NCBI GenBank assembly: GCA_963931865.1
Contig: OZ007505.1
Coordinates: 11,937,101-12,001,100, forward strand
Source of the DNA: Axinella damicornis
Lineage: Eukaryota; Porifera; Demospongiae; Axinellida; Axinellidae
Length of the DNA stretch: 64,000 bases
Reading direction: 5' to 3'
Of this stretch, positions 58,694-64,000 are shown in pieces. A model generated the notes under the pieces. It was not told where the DNA came from, made no database searches, and saw only the letters and a program-made list of their open reading frames with translations. Within the stretch, counting starts at the first letter, position 1. Every line of letters starts with the position of its first letter. The position numbers and the translations under genes are program-made.

Positions 58694-59513
58694 TCCCTAA
58701 CACTCACAAATGCAATACACATGCATGTACTTACACATACATGTACATGTACACATACACACACTCACTCGCAGATGGAGGGAGCATATTCACCACCTGG
58801 AACTGTGGGTGGAGATCATGGAGCTGAGGAGAGTATGAGCCTGTGGAGATGCAGACCAAGGCTGATGTCCTTACCGGAGGCATCTTCATGTTGAGACAGG
58901 TAGCAGATGGACACAGTCTACTTGCTTCGTTCCTGGGAACGAGGCTAGGTTTCCATTGGTAGATGTAGCCTCAGATTGTGCATCCTGTTTCGGGCAACCA
59001 ACTATCAGAAACCCAGCTTTTCAATCTTCCTGCACTGCCTTTCAGGCTGGGAGTTCATTCACATGACTGTCATCAGAATGTGACCGGGCAATAAGCATAT
59101 AGTACACCACAGAAATTATGACACTAAACATACATGTACACTTGTGCACATCACAGGGCAACTGACAGTCATGTGCTGTCTTACATGACTGTCAGTTGCC
59201 CTGTGAGCAAGCAATCAAATAGCAGTAAAGCTAAGATCGGCAATGATATATTGGTACATCTGTAGTCACTCGTCTCTGTGTAGGGTTCTCTGTGGGTCAG
59301 TCACAGAGGATCAGTGTCTACATGTATGTCATGTTGCACTCGCTCATCTCTGTGTAGGGCCAGTCACGGAGGATCAGTGTGAGTGTCAAGCCGAGGGAGG
59401 GCACTGGTACCAACCCCCTCAAGTACGGACCCATCAAGTCCATCTCTGTTGGAAGTATCTACCTCCGGAGCCGCTATGACGAACCAGTGGACTCTTACCA
59501 GGAACATGACATT
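35887..59513 (+). CDS. KIF13: KIF13-type kinesin-3 motor protein gene, with breaks
   Basis: Exons with GT-AG borders: 35887-35938 (ATG), 36874-36937, 38220-38238, 42147-42215, 45302-45454, 45641-45838, 46037-46171, 46244-46380, 46622-46803, 47154-47213, 49582-49700, 49820 or 49880 to 50015, 51074-51211, 51602-51641, 51766-51875, 55076-55237, 55518-55602, 58775-58899, 59358-59513. The start [11 protein letters not shown] is the kinesin beta-1 strand (usually RVRP). [23 protein letters not shown] and [11 protein letters not shown] end the motor. Next come the neck helix ([14 protein letters not shown]), the FHA domain ([15 protein letters not shown] to LGNNHLFRL), the stalk, and the region with [20 protein letters not shown]...GGIFMLRQ and [11 protein letters not shown]. 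The family moves cargo toward microtubule plus ends. The P-loop and switch exons and one stalk exon were not found, one exon has a stop and one a frameshift. The C-terminal part is absent up to 64000. Confidence 0.85.
37500..37720 (+). repeat. Interrupted minisatellite with CTCTCACTGGTATAGG
   Basis: At least four units of CTCTCACTGGTATAGG-G/CAGGG type occur near 37517, 37540, 37656, 37680 and 37705. It lies in the KIF13 intron between exons 2 and 3. Confidence 0.75.
37997..38129 (+). repeat. 130-bp repeat, left copy
   Basis: It runs from GGATCCCATAGCCACTGATA to CTATATATTATATG. An essentially identical copy in the same orientation lies at 41327-41455. The family is unknown; it has no clear inverted ends and could be a SINE-like piece or a segmental duplicate. 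Confidence 0.85.
38534..39905 (+). pseudogene. RecQ-family helicase of a transposon, broken
   Basis: The first exon, 38534-39041, has [20 protein letters not shown], the Walker A block LPTGFGKS, and [11 protein letters not shown] with the DEAH box. The donor GTAAGC and an acceptor at 39191 define an intron. The second part has MALTATCT (motif III), IIYCRS (motif IV) and [11 protein letters not shown] (motif VI). A one-base shift near 39227 separates the frame of NFRNKFQQL from that of GEIRAV, and a TGA at 39294 replaces what is normally Arg (KDNRDAI type), so this copy is dead. Multicopy RecQ-like genes of this kind occur in sponge and cnidarian genomes and are linked there to DNA transposons (general knowledge). 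It faces the DUF6589 frame and lies in the KIF13 intron that should hold the motor core exons. Confidence 0.8.
40380..41234 (-). CDS. DUF6589-type protein fragment, transposon-associated
   Basis: One open frame of 284 codons on the minus strand. It contains [68 protein letters not shown] and a C-terminal basic helix. The phrases [10 protein letters not shown] and [15 protein letters not shown] are hallmarks I associate with DUF6589 proteins of animal transposons. The N-terminal part is missing: the frame begins at a Met after an unrelated repeat. Its function is unknown; transposase-like roles have been suggested. It is convergent with the broken RecQ gene, so both probably belong to one element. 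Confidence 0.65.
   Translation of the reverse strand: MIGTFVDEYVMPSLLFSLSPTKTSSEKSDASSHGLHSYACSFMADLLLVEEFKDAVREGDGERMLTIWKLLLLYFRATGHTNYAAESVRLIAEASALLTERGAYRLKWCRFINTRGKPGNNIPCDLGMEHWNRAYKQHLATAGGNVSSSTIIRTGLALSTLNEVIDSFDKATNISPQAVHHTAKSSKVDENTMLEALHRKYKVFETKGSHLKFPLFPRNHLTSIDKKKFEKWIQGHITKLSKSQNKELKRSQHNQCGSHMQLNPHNDTNSIIEEMMYGIDCHVS
41327..41455 (+). repeat. 130-bp repeat, right copy
   Basis: It is the same sequence and orientation as 37997-38129. The two copies bracket the RecQ/DUF6589 region and the 19-nt kinesin microexon. Confidence 0.85.
41886..42075 (+). repeat. 20-bp minisatellite next to a kinesin exon
   Basis: About eight units of the type TGATCACCCCTCCTTCCCAT. It ends about 70 bp before the exon at 42147 and may serve as part of its upstream pyrimidine context. 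Confidence 0.88.
42147..45454 (+). CDS. KIF13: KIF13 exons for the end of the motor domain
   Basis: Exon 42147-42215 encodes [20 protein letters not shown] and LLK. Exon 45302-45454 continues directly with [37 protein letters not shown] and NEDPNSR, the alpha-6 helix and neck. Both are in phase 0 and match kinesin-3 motors closely. A 35-nt candidate exon at 41698-41732 ([11 protein letters not shown], ending in phase 0) could precede them in the loop before IPYRDS; it is weakly supported. Confidence 0.88.
42505..42985 (-). mobile_element. Complete inverted copy of the array unit, with terminal repeats
   Basis: It begins ATTACACTCCTGGTAGGGG and ends GGCTACCAGGAGTGCGGTTG, so the ends share inverted CACTCCTGGTAG. 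The interior matches the 1-3060 units in reverse order. This defines the unit as a short inverted-terminal-repeat element of about 480 bp. Confidence 0.75.
43076..43495 (-). repeat. Second inverted copy of the array unit
   Basis: It contains the reverse complement of the AAGGTGAGTTTCAGCACC block near 43125-43140 and ends ATGGCTACCAAGGGTGCATG. It is more diverged than the copy at 42505. Confidence 0.65.
43680..44700 (+). repeat. Dispersed repeat R, copy 1, interrupted by a minisatellite element
   Basis: It matches 53110-53299 plus 54153-54450: shared AAAGCTGGTCTGACA, TCGGTGTGGGGTGGTAATCTG, ATTGTGGCCCCACAGC, GCCGCTTCATGAATAATA, TTCACTGTGTGGCTTCCCAC and GCCATATCAGC. It is uninterrupted at 43873-43880 (ATTGTGGC), where copy 2 carries a hAT element. 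It is split at 44014-44496 by another element. Confidence 0.88.
44014..44496 (+). mobile_element. Minisatellite-bearing element inserted in repeat R, AATAC duplicated
   Basis: It starts ATTAAGATTTTACGTGTCTG, carries GACTATAGTGACGCGCGACC, about six ~29-bp units with GAGCAGCAGCTGAAGCGG, and ends in the AGCTGAGCGAGCGAAGCGAG hairpin followed by CTACTTGT. AATAC lies at 44009-44013 and 44497-44501; copy 2 of repeat R has a single AATAC at 54281-54285. The class is uncertain: the ends are not inverted repeats, and the 3' hairpin recalls rolling-circle elements. Confidence 0.75.
45641..46803 (+). CDS. KIF13: KIF13 exons: neck coiled coil and FHA domain
   Basis: Exon 45641-45838 gives the [15 protein letters not shown] helix, a Gly-rich hinge ([11 protein letters not shown]), then [19 protein letters not shown], a coiled coil. 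Exon 46037-46171 enters the FHA region with [20 protein letters not shown]. Exon 46244-46380 has [20 protein letters not shown]. Exon 46622-46803 has [20 protein letters not shown] and [14 protein letters not shown]. Phases chain as 0, 0, 0, 2 and 1. FHA domains in kinesin-3 motors stabilise the neck and bind partners. Confidence 0.88.
46437..46619 (+). repeat. CCCT pyrimidine microsatellite before an FHA exon
   Basis: A long run of TCCC units with few breaks fills the short intron 46381-46621. It acts as an extended polypyrimidine tract before the acceptor TTCTCAG. Similar tracts lie at 28780-29016, 45980-46030, 46890-47150 and 50818-51070. Confidence 0.9.
47154..50015 (+). CDS. KIF13: KIF13 exons: stalk coiled coil after the FHA domain
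   Basis: Exon 47154-47213 ([19 protein letters not shown]) and exon 49582-49700 ([20 protein letters not shown], then a Ser/Thr-rich end) chain in phase. The next exon carries [20 protein letters not shown] and [20 protein letters not shown], matching the KIF13 stalk. Its best-looking acceptor (CTCACACAG, 49879) is one base out of phase. An acceptor at 49819 restores phase but adds about 20 His/Thr-rich residues from a CA repeat. Either the repeat is exonised or the phase is broken. Confidence 0.75.
48396..48672. repeat. Inverted repeat with ~117-bp arms and a short spacer
   Basis: The left arm, from ACAAGTAATAAAAAACATTT to CAATCCCCCTACA, is mirrored at about 48556-48672 with few differences. 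The spacer of roughly 45 bp contains GTACATGTATATGG. It lies in a KIF13 intron. It is likely a foldback element; no duplication was assigned. Confidence 0.88.
48715..48965 (+). repeat. Dispersed repeat shared with 5285-5500
   Basis: See the matching segments at 5285-5500. A further 39-bp piece next to it (GGAGTTGCCAAACATGAGAA) recurs at 52749. Confidence 0.6.
49014..49103. mobile_element. 90-bp TAG-family foldback, no clear duplication
   Basis: The termini are TAGCCTTGTTCCCAGGCC and GGCCTGGGAACAAGGCTA around TAGTACTACAAG. The flanks do not match each other. A related partial hairpin lies at 47440-47513. Confidence 0.75.
50216..50775 (+). mobile_element. Minisatellite-bearing element, copy in a KIF13 intron
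   Basis: It starts ATACATTAAGATTTTAACG, carries the GACTATAGTGACGCGCGACC block, about eleven ~29-bp units with GAGCAGCAGCTGAAG-like cores, and ends in the hairpin before CTACTTGTATG. It occupies the place where a stalk exon is expected. Confidence 0.8.
51074..51211 (+). pseudogene. KIF13: KIF13 stalk exon with an in-frame TAG
   Basis: The borders (ATCCTAG / GTGAGG) and phase 0 are intact and the residues match KIF13 ([12 protein letters not shown], then [13 protein letters not shown]). The seventeenth codon is TAG at 51122-51124, where the duplicate at 29019 has TTG. It also has Ser where the duplicate and the family have Pro (DASII versus DAPII). This would truncate the kinesin before the conserved post-stalk region. 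Confidence 0.85.
51602..51875 (+). CDS. KIF13: KIF13 exons following the GVANIYLE exon
   Basis: Exon 51602-51641 ([13 protein letters not shown], matching the G-L-V-V-RV strand of the family) ends in phase 1. Exon 51766-51875 ([31 protein letters not shown]) is acidic, then enters a beta strand, and ends in phase 0 before GTGAGTG and a TG microsatellite. Confidence 0.78.
51876..52032 (+). repeat. (TG)n microsatellite with TCTGAG interruptions
   Basis: It begins at the splice donor of the exon ending at 51875 and runs about 155 bp with three CTGAG breaks. It may form Z-DNA. Confidence 0.95.
52222..53113 (-). pseudogene. Degenerate Ty3/gypsy integrase remnant
   Basis: On the minus strand broken frames show [14 protein letters not shown] (integrase core with its Asp), then [19 protein letters not shown] (the segment with the catalytic-Glu region), and then unassigned C-terminal sequence. 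Stops and shifts are frequent, so the copy is dead. It lies in the 3.2-kb KIF13 intron 51876-55075. No long terminal repeats were found. Confidence 0.7.
53300..54152. mobile_element. 853-bp non-autonomous hAT element with 8-bp duplication
   Basis: The termini are TAGGGCTGAGCGATT and its exact complement AATCGCTCAGCCCTA, of the form known from animal hAT elements. ATTGTGGC lies at 53292-53299 and 54153-54160, and the empty site in repeat R copy 1 (43873-43880) has it once. Subterminal regions are rich in AATCGTGAT and ATCGCGA motifs, likely transposase sites. No transposase; a second element is nested at 53594-54034. Confidence 0.95.
53594..54034. mobile_element. 441-bp inverted-repeat element nested in the hAT element, 9-bp duplication
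   Basis: The ends are CAGTCTAGCCACTAGCCCC and the complement of TAGTCTAGCCGCTAGCCCC, with arms of about 100 bp that are very GC-rich (CCGGCCGGTCAAGCGGGCGCG type). GGTGTATGC flanks both sides (53585-53593, 54035-54043). It is a Mutator-like MITE by duplication length. Confidence 0.92.
55076..55602 (+). CDS. KIF13: KIF13 exons: conserved post-stalk (C2-like) region
   Basis: Exon 55076-55237 encodes [36 protein letters not shown] and FEHSQ. Exon 55518-55602 encodes [20 protein letters not shown]. In KIF13 proteins the order is the same (EATGLP...FCQYTFW...VTEEFLEFI-GAL). The segment after GVLAV departs from the family and the next family segment (EVWGHR type) is not found before 58775. Confidence 0.83.
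55744..56109. mobile_element. 366-bp TAG-family element with ~130-bp arms, 9-bp duplication
   Basis: It starts TAGTCTCGCATAGCCAGACTC and ends GAGTCTGGCTACGCGAGACTA. GTAGGGAGA is at 55735-55743 and 56110-56118. The arms include CACCCCTAGTGGGGTGGGA, itself palindromic. The centre differs between arms over about 90 bp. Confidence 0.93.
56189..56862. mobile_element. 674-bp inverted-repeat element with ~125-bp arms
   Basis: The left arm starts CCAGGAGCGCATAATGAGG and runs to AGCTCGCACGTGTAC near 56314. The right arm mirrors it from GTACACGTGCGAGC (56636) to CCTCATTATGCGCTCCTGG, interrupted by the 95-bp element at 56714. No clear duplication. The centre has no protein match. Confidence 0.85.
56714..56808. 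mobile_element. 95-bp TAG-family MITE nested in another element, 9-bp duplication
   Basis: TAGCCTCGTACCCAGGCC to GGCCTGGGTACGAGGCTA, flanked by GTCGTTTCA (56705-56713, 56809-56817). The left arm of the host element (near 56240) has the single, uninterrupted complement of GTCGTTTCA. Confidence 0.95.
56871..58429 (+). mobile_element. 1559-bp pogo-like (Tc1/mariner) element with TA duplication
   Basis: The termini are GTCATCAATAATCGACC and GGTCGATTATTGATGAC, exact inverted repeats of 17 bp, flanked by TA at 56869-56870 and 58430-58431. Extra TCGACC or GGTCGA motifs lie inside both ends (three on each side), as expected for transposase sites. The interior encodes an N-terminal helix-turn-helix remnant and a C-terminal zinc finger but no DDE domain. 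Confidence 0.92.
57103..58003 (+). pseudogene. Pogo transposase derivative: Psq-type HTH remnant, 14-residue repeats, PHD-like finger; no DDE core
   Basis: From 57103 one frame reads [20 protein letters not shown] and [10 protein letters not shown], the Psq/CENP-B-like helix-turn-helix of pogo transposases, and then stops near 57217. From 57203 another frame (266 codons) contains about ten imperfect 42-bp units ([12 protein letters not shown] or, after frame changes, [14 protein letters not shown]), followed by [18 protein letters not shown]...[11 protein letters not shown] and YKCNICSTC, a PHD-like finger found at the C terminus of some pogo transposases. The catalytic DDE region between HTH and finger is missing. 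The unit length of 42 is a multiple of 3 but the units drift between frames, so the repeat itself is probably not selected as protein. Confidence 0.7.
58610..58690 (+). repeat. (CA)n microsatellite
   Basis: Forty uninterrupted CA units in the KIF13 intron before the exon at 58775. Confidence 0.95.
58775..58899 (+). pseudogene. KIF13: KIF13 exon with a one-base frameshift
   Basis: After the acceptor the exon reads [17 protein letters not shown], matching the family's RW-E...I-MWI-ILEL. The next matching part, [20 protein letters not shown] and LRQ, lies in another frame; reading straight on reaches TGA. The shift falls within CTGAGGAGAGTATG near 58828-58840. The donor GTAGCA is normal. Confidence 0.8.
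59358..59513 (+). CDS. KIF13: KIF13 exon: start of the DUF3694-like region
   Basis: It encodes [37 protein letters not shown] and VDSYQEHDI, matching the family's G-SRR-QV-VKP...I-SVSIG...LDSYQE-DL. It is phase 0 at both ends; the donor GTACAT is weak. It is the last kinesin exon recognised in the window. Confidence 0.8.
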
Positions 59514-59865
59514 GTACATGTACAATGCAGGGTTCTTTGTTGAGACCATCAATGGTAGATATATCAACTAGTGTGCAAAGCATGCTGCTTGTCATGGGGC
59601 AGGGCTCACCTAGACTTGGCTTCCCCCAGAAGGCTTGTAATCATTGATGCTATATAGTGATGTCATTCTCAATGCACCCGATAGCAGCCAAATGAGCCCA
59701 GAGAAGACACACGAAATAATTGGAAGTAAAATCGCAAAATTTGTACCAAAATGCAAAAGTGCCGAATAATTAGAAGTGCTACCCACGGTCGGTCAGGTTA
59801 TCACTCAAGATTCAAGTATCAAGATCAAGCAGACTACCGGTAGGGCAAGCTATGTAGTCTTTCCT

Positions 59866-60710
59866 TGTCAACTTCTCACTTTGTCAATTTTCAGTTCGTC
59901 AACATTTACCAAGTGGGAATTGACAAAGTGAGAAGTTGACGAAGTGGGAATTGACCAAATGGGAATTGACAAAGTGGGAATTTATACTAAATACTGCATA
60001 GCAAGCTTGTGCATGGCATGACAAACATGGGTTGTGAGACTCCGGGCTCAGTTACCAGGCATGTGCATCGACTGGAGCTCAGGGAGGAAGTGAGTGGGTG
60101 AGCGATTTCAGTGAGGCTAGGGAAGTTAGCAGAGTGGGAGATCTCGATCTATGTACAAGTCTGACAATGCCCAGTGCACTCCCTCAGTTGGATGATCTTC
60201 TCAGCTTTGTTGAAAACTCCTAGCTGGCTAGATGGTGGGCAGTTATCTCCTGCAATGTGGAGTTCTTGAGCTTGATGCACTTGGAGGGATGTAATGGCAA
60301 GTTTAATTCAATCATTAGTCAGCAACATCCTAACAGCTAGCTACCGACTGGTGGATACCATCGAAGAAGAGCAAGCATCTATGGAACTCACAGTAGTCCA
60401 GCTTGAAGCAGGATCATGTCACCCAGACGAAAGAGATGTATAGCTGTCAATGAAATGCCTAAATAGACTCAAGAACGCTAGCATACATTGATGGAGAAAG
60501 TGTAATAGCCCATCTTAGTTTTGAGTATGGATTCACACTTTGTCAATTCCCACTTCGTCAACTTCTCACTTTGTCAATTCCCACTTGGTCAATGTTGACG
60601 AAGTGGGAGTTGACAAAGTGAGCAGTTGACAAAGTGGGAATTGATGAAGCGAAATTGACGAAGTGGGAATTGACCAAATGGGAATTGACCAAATGGGAAT
60701 AAACCGTTCA
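59866..60710. repeat. Paired foldback arrays of a ~17-bp unit (AAGTGGGAATTGAC)
   Basis: Two clusters, 59866-59985 and 60535-60705, consist of AAGTGGGAATTGACAAA-like units that point one way in the left half and the other way in the right half. Each cluster is thus a composite palindrome, and they are separated by about 550 bp without such units. No coding is seen. Confidence 0.8.
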
Positions 60711-63700
60711 CGTACCTCTGCCCATCCCAGACCTTGCAGCAGTGGTCCATGCCCCTGAGGCTAGGAAGTCCCCACTCCAGTGCCAACTACAACCCCACAC
60801 TGAAAGGGAATGAGCATCTCAATCTGAAAAGATCTGTACACTAAGAAAGCTATGCACTATAATTATAGTGGGAAATTCTGTGTGAGCACAAAGGGTGTGT
60901 TAGGGGGAGGTGGGAATGATCACCCAAACGGTTAAAGCAGCATGGCCGTGTCTGGGCTTGGGTGTTCACACGGAGCCAGGTGGACCTAGACAACAATTCC
61001 CTCACCTTGTTCAAGGCCAATTCATTTTTCTATGTGGCAAGCTAGAGCTGAGCTGAGTGGGTGTGGTTAGAGTGTAGTCTTGATCTTGGACGGCTGAGTG
61101 CAGTCCTACGTACATTGTATGTGCAGCTTAGAGCACATAACCTAAAACCTTAGATAATTGAGGTGAGCCTGGGCGAGCCCCACATAGTCATGTTCTCAGG
61201 ATGTCTGTCTGTCTGTGCAGGAGCTTATGAGCGGCGAAGCCAAAAGTGAGGGATCCCGGGATCTTCAAATCTACCACATTTTTGTGGCAAATCGCTTTCA
61301 CTGTCACCCGTTCGCTTGGCCATTTCAGTGCGGCTAGGTCAAAGGCACTCCGCTGAGTGAGTCTCAAATTTCTCACATCGCTACCACAGAACACGTAGGT
61401 TTTTATGTCGTCATTATTACGCTAGATTGAAGAACAGGTTTCCATATTTGGAAGTTCGCTAGCTAATAATTTGGATTTGGACGGCACTCGGGCCTACGCT
61501 CCTGGTCTGTGAGGTAACAATTTAGCGTGTGACCACACATACACTGTCAGGTGGAAATGTTACAAGATGAACCACGTACTACAAACTTGAGACGGTGTGG
61601 CTCAACATATGGTCTAGTTACATACTACGAACTTGTATTGCAGACTGCCATAACGTGCTCAACATAGTGGATGAACTTGCAACTGCAGACTGAGCAGAGG
61701 ATGAGCTACAAACTTGAAACTGCACGAGCTTGAAACTGCAGACCGTCATCAACCAGAGGCTCAAGGTAGTCTACACATACCCGTGCTACAGCGCCGTGCA
61801 CCTGTCTCTGGAGAGAAGCTTAGCTAGCTATAGCAAGCCTTACAACTCAGGGCCCACCCCCAGCTTCCATCAAGTTACACAGCCTCGTTCCCAGGTGCTC
61901 TGTATGACCTGCTTCAGTTCTCGTCATAAGCAGCAAGCAAAACCCATAGTCACTTTTGAGCCGTGATTAAATATGCACATTGCAAATGATTTGTACGTAC
62001 CACCAACCACCGACCACGTACCTACGTTTCGAGCACTGTGTCTCGGCAAGTGCACAGCTTCAGTTAGGCAGAACCCAAGGGGAAGCTGGCTTTCAATTCT
62101 AATACTTGCAGCTATCACTGGACTGGACAGGAATGAACTGGACTGGAATCATAAATATGTTTTTCTGTGGTAGGAATGTACTTAAACTAAGTAGACTTCC
62201 TTGTGTTGAACCTAGATTAGAGGAGGTTGGAAGCTACTAATCAGTGGTTCAGCAATTAGTGCTATGCCCATGAACGACATCATCGCCATAGCGGTCCACA
62301 GTGAAAGGTGAATCGATTTACCTATGTTCGCTCGGATACTGCCAGCTGCAGGTGAGTTCTAGATGGGCTGCTACGACATTTTGCAATGGGCAGACTTTCC
62401 TTAGGCATTCCCAAGATCCACTCAGTTCCTAAAGATAACCTATAGCACTCCGTCCAGAACACACTTGGAAGTATCCACTGAAAGAGGGCCGTTTCAGTAA
62501 ATCAATTTCACCTTTCACAGTTTCACTATGGGGCCTCTATGCCAGTCAGTGTGATGTTGTCATTCGTGTACATTTAGCACTTAATTATCATTGCTACATA
62601 TAAATTGCGGGTGCGCAGCAGTTAAAAGAATTCCCACCTCCAGTTTTTGATTGCTTGCAGTTGCTGTTCGTAGCACTGCATGCTGTTGGAGAGAGTCTGG
62701 CTCGGGTCAGACAACCCAGCAGATAATATCCACAGCACCTCGTTCGCAAAAGCAAGAGCGCATGATGACATCATTGTTTTTTCATGAAAAAAGCAAGTGT
62801 TTTTGGCAAAAGCAAGTGAGAAAACACGACTGCAGATTATATTAGTCAATCGATCAGTGACACCTGTACCTGGCTGCTGGTGTTCAGTGAAAGTGAGGGA
62901 GCACTGTCCTTTGGAGAAATCCCACAGACCTTCACACTGCCATCCCCTGAGGCTGTTGCCAGCTGGAGACCACTGTGCACGTGTGTGATGTGTATATACA
63001 CATACAGCATTTCCCACAATAGTTGATTGAGGAGAGGGGCGTAATTTCACTATCTGGACTCACCCAGGAGCCCATAACGTGAAGGACCATGCATGATAAC
63101 AAGTCTGGTCTAGTGCTTGAGCATACACATGAAGTGGGGAATCCCCAACACCTACTTAGACTACCACAGAAAGCCCACCACCACCACCAGCAGTAAAATG
63201 AGGTTCCAAATAAGGGCATGTTTTAGGTTGCTACCAGAGGAGGTTGGACACGGTCATGTGACCTATGTGCGTAGACGAATTTATATGGAGGTCTACCATA
63301 GCAAATTGTGTTCTCGGTAGTCTTTACAAGTATTTCAACAAATGCAACATCATTCAAAAGCTCCAGTAGAGTAGATTCCAAATATGCCGTCAACCCCGTT
63401 CAACCCCTGGGTCGCTTAGGCTGTGTGGCCTCTTGAAGAATCGGCCGTGCGGGATGGCGGAGAAGCCACACTCCCGATACTCCAACTGGAAGCCTTCCCA
63501 ACCTGAAGCGTCTTCAACGTACTCCTACCTTTCAAACTCCCCAACTCTTCTCGTTGGCAATTTACATTTTCCCTCGTTCCCAGGTCATATTGACTGGGGA
63601 ACAAGGTTGCATGGCGAGGTTAGGAACGTAAAACACGCAATTATTTCCGTTCAAGCGCAGCGCATATATACTCACGAGCGCAGAAAATGTGTCCAACCTC

Positions 63701-63883
63701 CTCTGGGTTGCTACGGTTTGAACCAGCATGTCTATAATGCTAAGTTGGGTGCTCCCTCTCATTACGGGCTCCTAGCTCACCTTGGGTGGAAGTCAGACCT
63801 TGCCAGCCAGTCTGAGTGACCCTCTCCTGTCCACTGCATGCAGTAGATAATATATCAAACTTTTATACATGTATCACCTGCAG
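60711..63883. other. No gene recognised after the last kinesin exon
   Basis: The remaining KIF13 tail exons were looked for here and not found. Small inverted repeats exist (about 62290-62325 against 62494-62530, sharing CAGTGAAAGGTGAA-like arms). TAG-family half-sites lie at 61882 and 63572. The open frame 61730-61966 has no recognised family. Confidence 0.45.
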
Positions 63884-63923
63884 TAGCCTCGTTCCCATGA
63901 CAGGCTCCTTGGCAACGAGGCTA
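63884..63923. mobile_element. 40-bp minimal TAG-family hairpin
   Basis: It starts TAGCCTCGTTCCCATGACAG and ends CTTGGCAACGAGGCTA. The flanks are CACCTGCAG and GACCTACAG, seven of nine matching, so an old 9-bp duplication is possible. Confidence 0.6.
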
Positions 63924-64000
63924 GACCTACAGAAGAGCAGCCAACTCATGTGGCCGTACTTATGGATACACATACATGCAAGCACTCAAAGCAGATGGCA

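Noticed and set aside
58553..58894. 113-codon frame spanning the CA repeat and the kinesin exon
   Set aside because: It is mostly translated (CA)n; the real exon starts at 58775 after an acceptor and uses another frame.
59866..60710. CRISPR-like array
   Set aside because: The units are diverged, switch orientation and lack unique spacers of even length, and the window is eukaryotic.
63117..63819. Possible inverted-repeat element around GAGGAGGTTGGACAC (63236) and GTGTCCAACCTCCTC (63688)
   Set aside because: Only about 20 bp are clearly complementary and no flank duplication was seen.

Overview
The window is eukaryotic and almost certainly from an early-branching animal, most likely a demosponge. 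This is inferred from three split genes with animal-type products and GT-AG introns, and from a dense load of nested transposons. The transposon protein families present (a CR1-like LINE with a PHD finger, a Penelope-like GIY-YIG fragment, RecQ/DUF6589 proteins, a pogo element with a C-terminal PHD-like finger) are, from general knowledge, frequent in sponge and cnidarian genomes. There is no bacterial-style gene packing. No tRNA, rRNA or CRISPR array was recognised.

Layout, host genes: (1) 4162-6371 (+) is the 3' end of an SMG5-like nonsense-mediated-decay gene carrying the PIN-type domain. (2) 19092-25085 (+) is the 3' part of a seven-exon gene for a protein with two SH2 domains, one Vav/p85-like and one SHB-like. 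(3) 35887-59513 (+) is a kinesin-3 gene of the KIF13 type. At least 19 exons can be placed, covering the start and end of the motor, the neck coiled coil, the FHA domain, the stalk and the conserved post-stalk region. The P-loop-to-switch part of the motor and one stalk exon are not found, and two placed exons carry breaks (an in-frame stop and a frameshift). This copy is therefore either a decaying gene or is damaged in the assembly.

Layout, mobile DNA: 1-3060 is an array of about five roughly 600-bp repeat units, followed by a perfect 100-bp palindrome. 9481-10722 (+) is a LINE reverse-transcriptase fragment. 12267-16620 (-) is a CR1-like LINE split by a 569-bp inverted-repeat element. 17106-17999 (+) is the C-terminal domain of another retroelement. 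34858-35500 (-) is a Penelope-like remnant. 38534-41234 holds a broken RecQ helicase and a DUF6589 protein, facing each other inside a kinesin intron. 52222-53113 (-) is a Ty3/gypsy pol remnant. 56871-58429 is a pogo-like element with a TA target duplication. At least nine short inverted-repeat elements beginning TAGYCTC and mostly flanked by 9-bp duplications form one Mutator-like MITE family. A hAT element with an 8-bp duplication, itself carrying a nested 9-bp-duplication element, sits in a kinesin intron.

The host genes do not form a pathway together. The unifying theme is transposon traffic through the introns of three cellular genes. Two copies of one repeat (43.7 kb and 53.1 kb) serve as each other's empty sites, and a 1-kb segment at 28.2 kb carries a duplicated kinesin exon that is intact where the in-gene copy has a stop codon.
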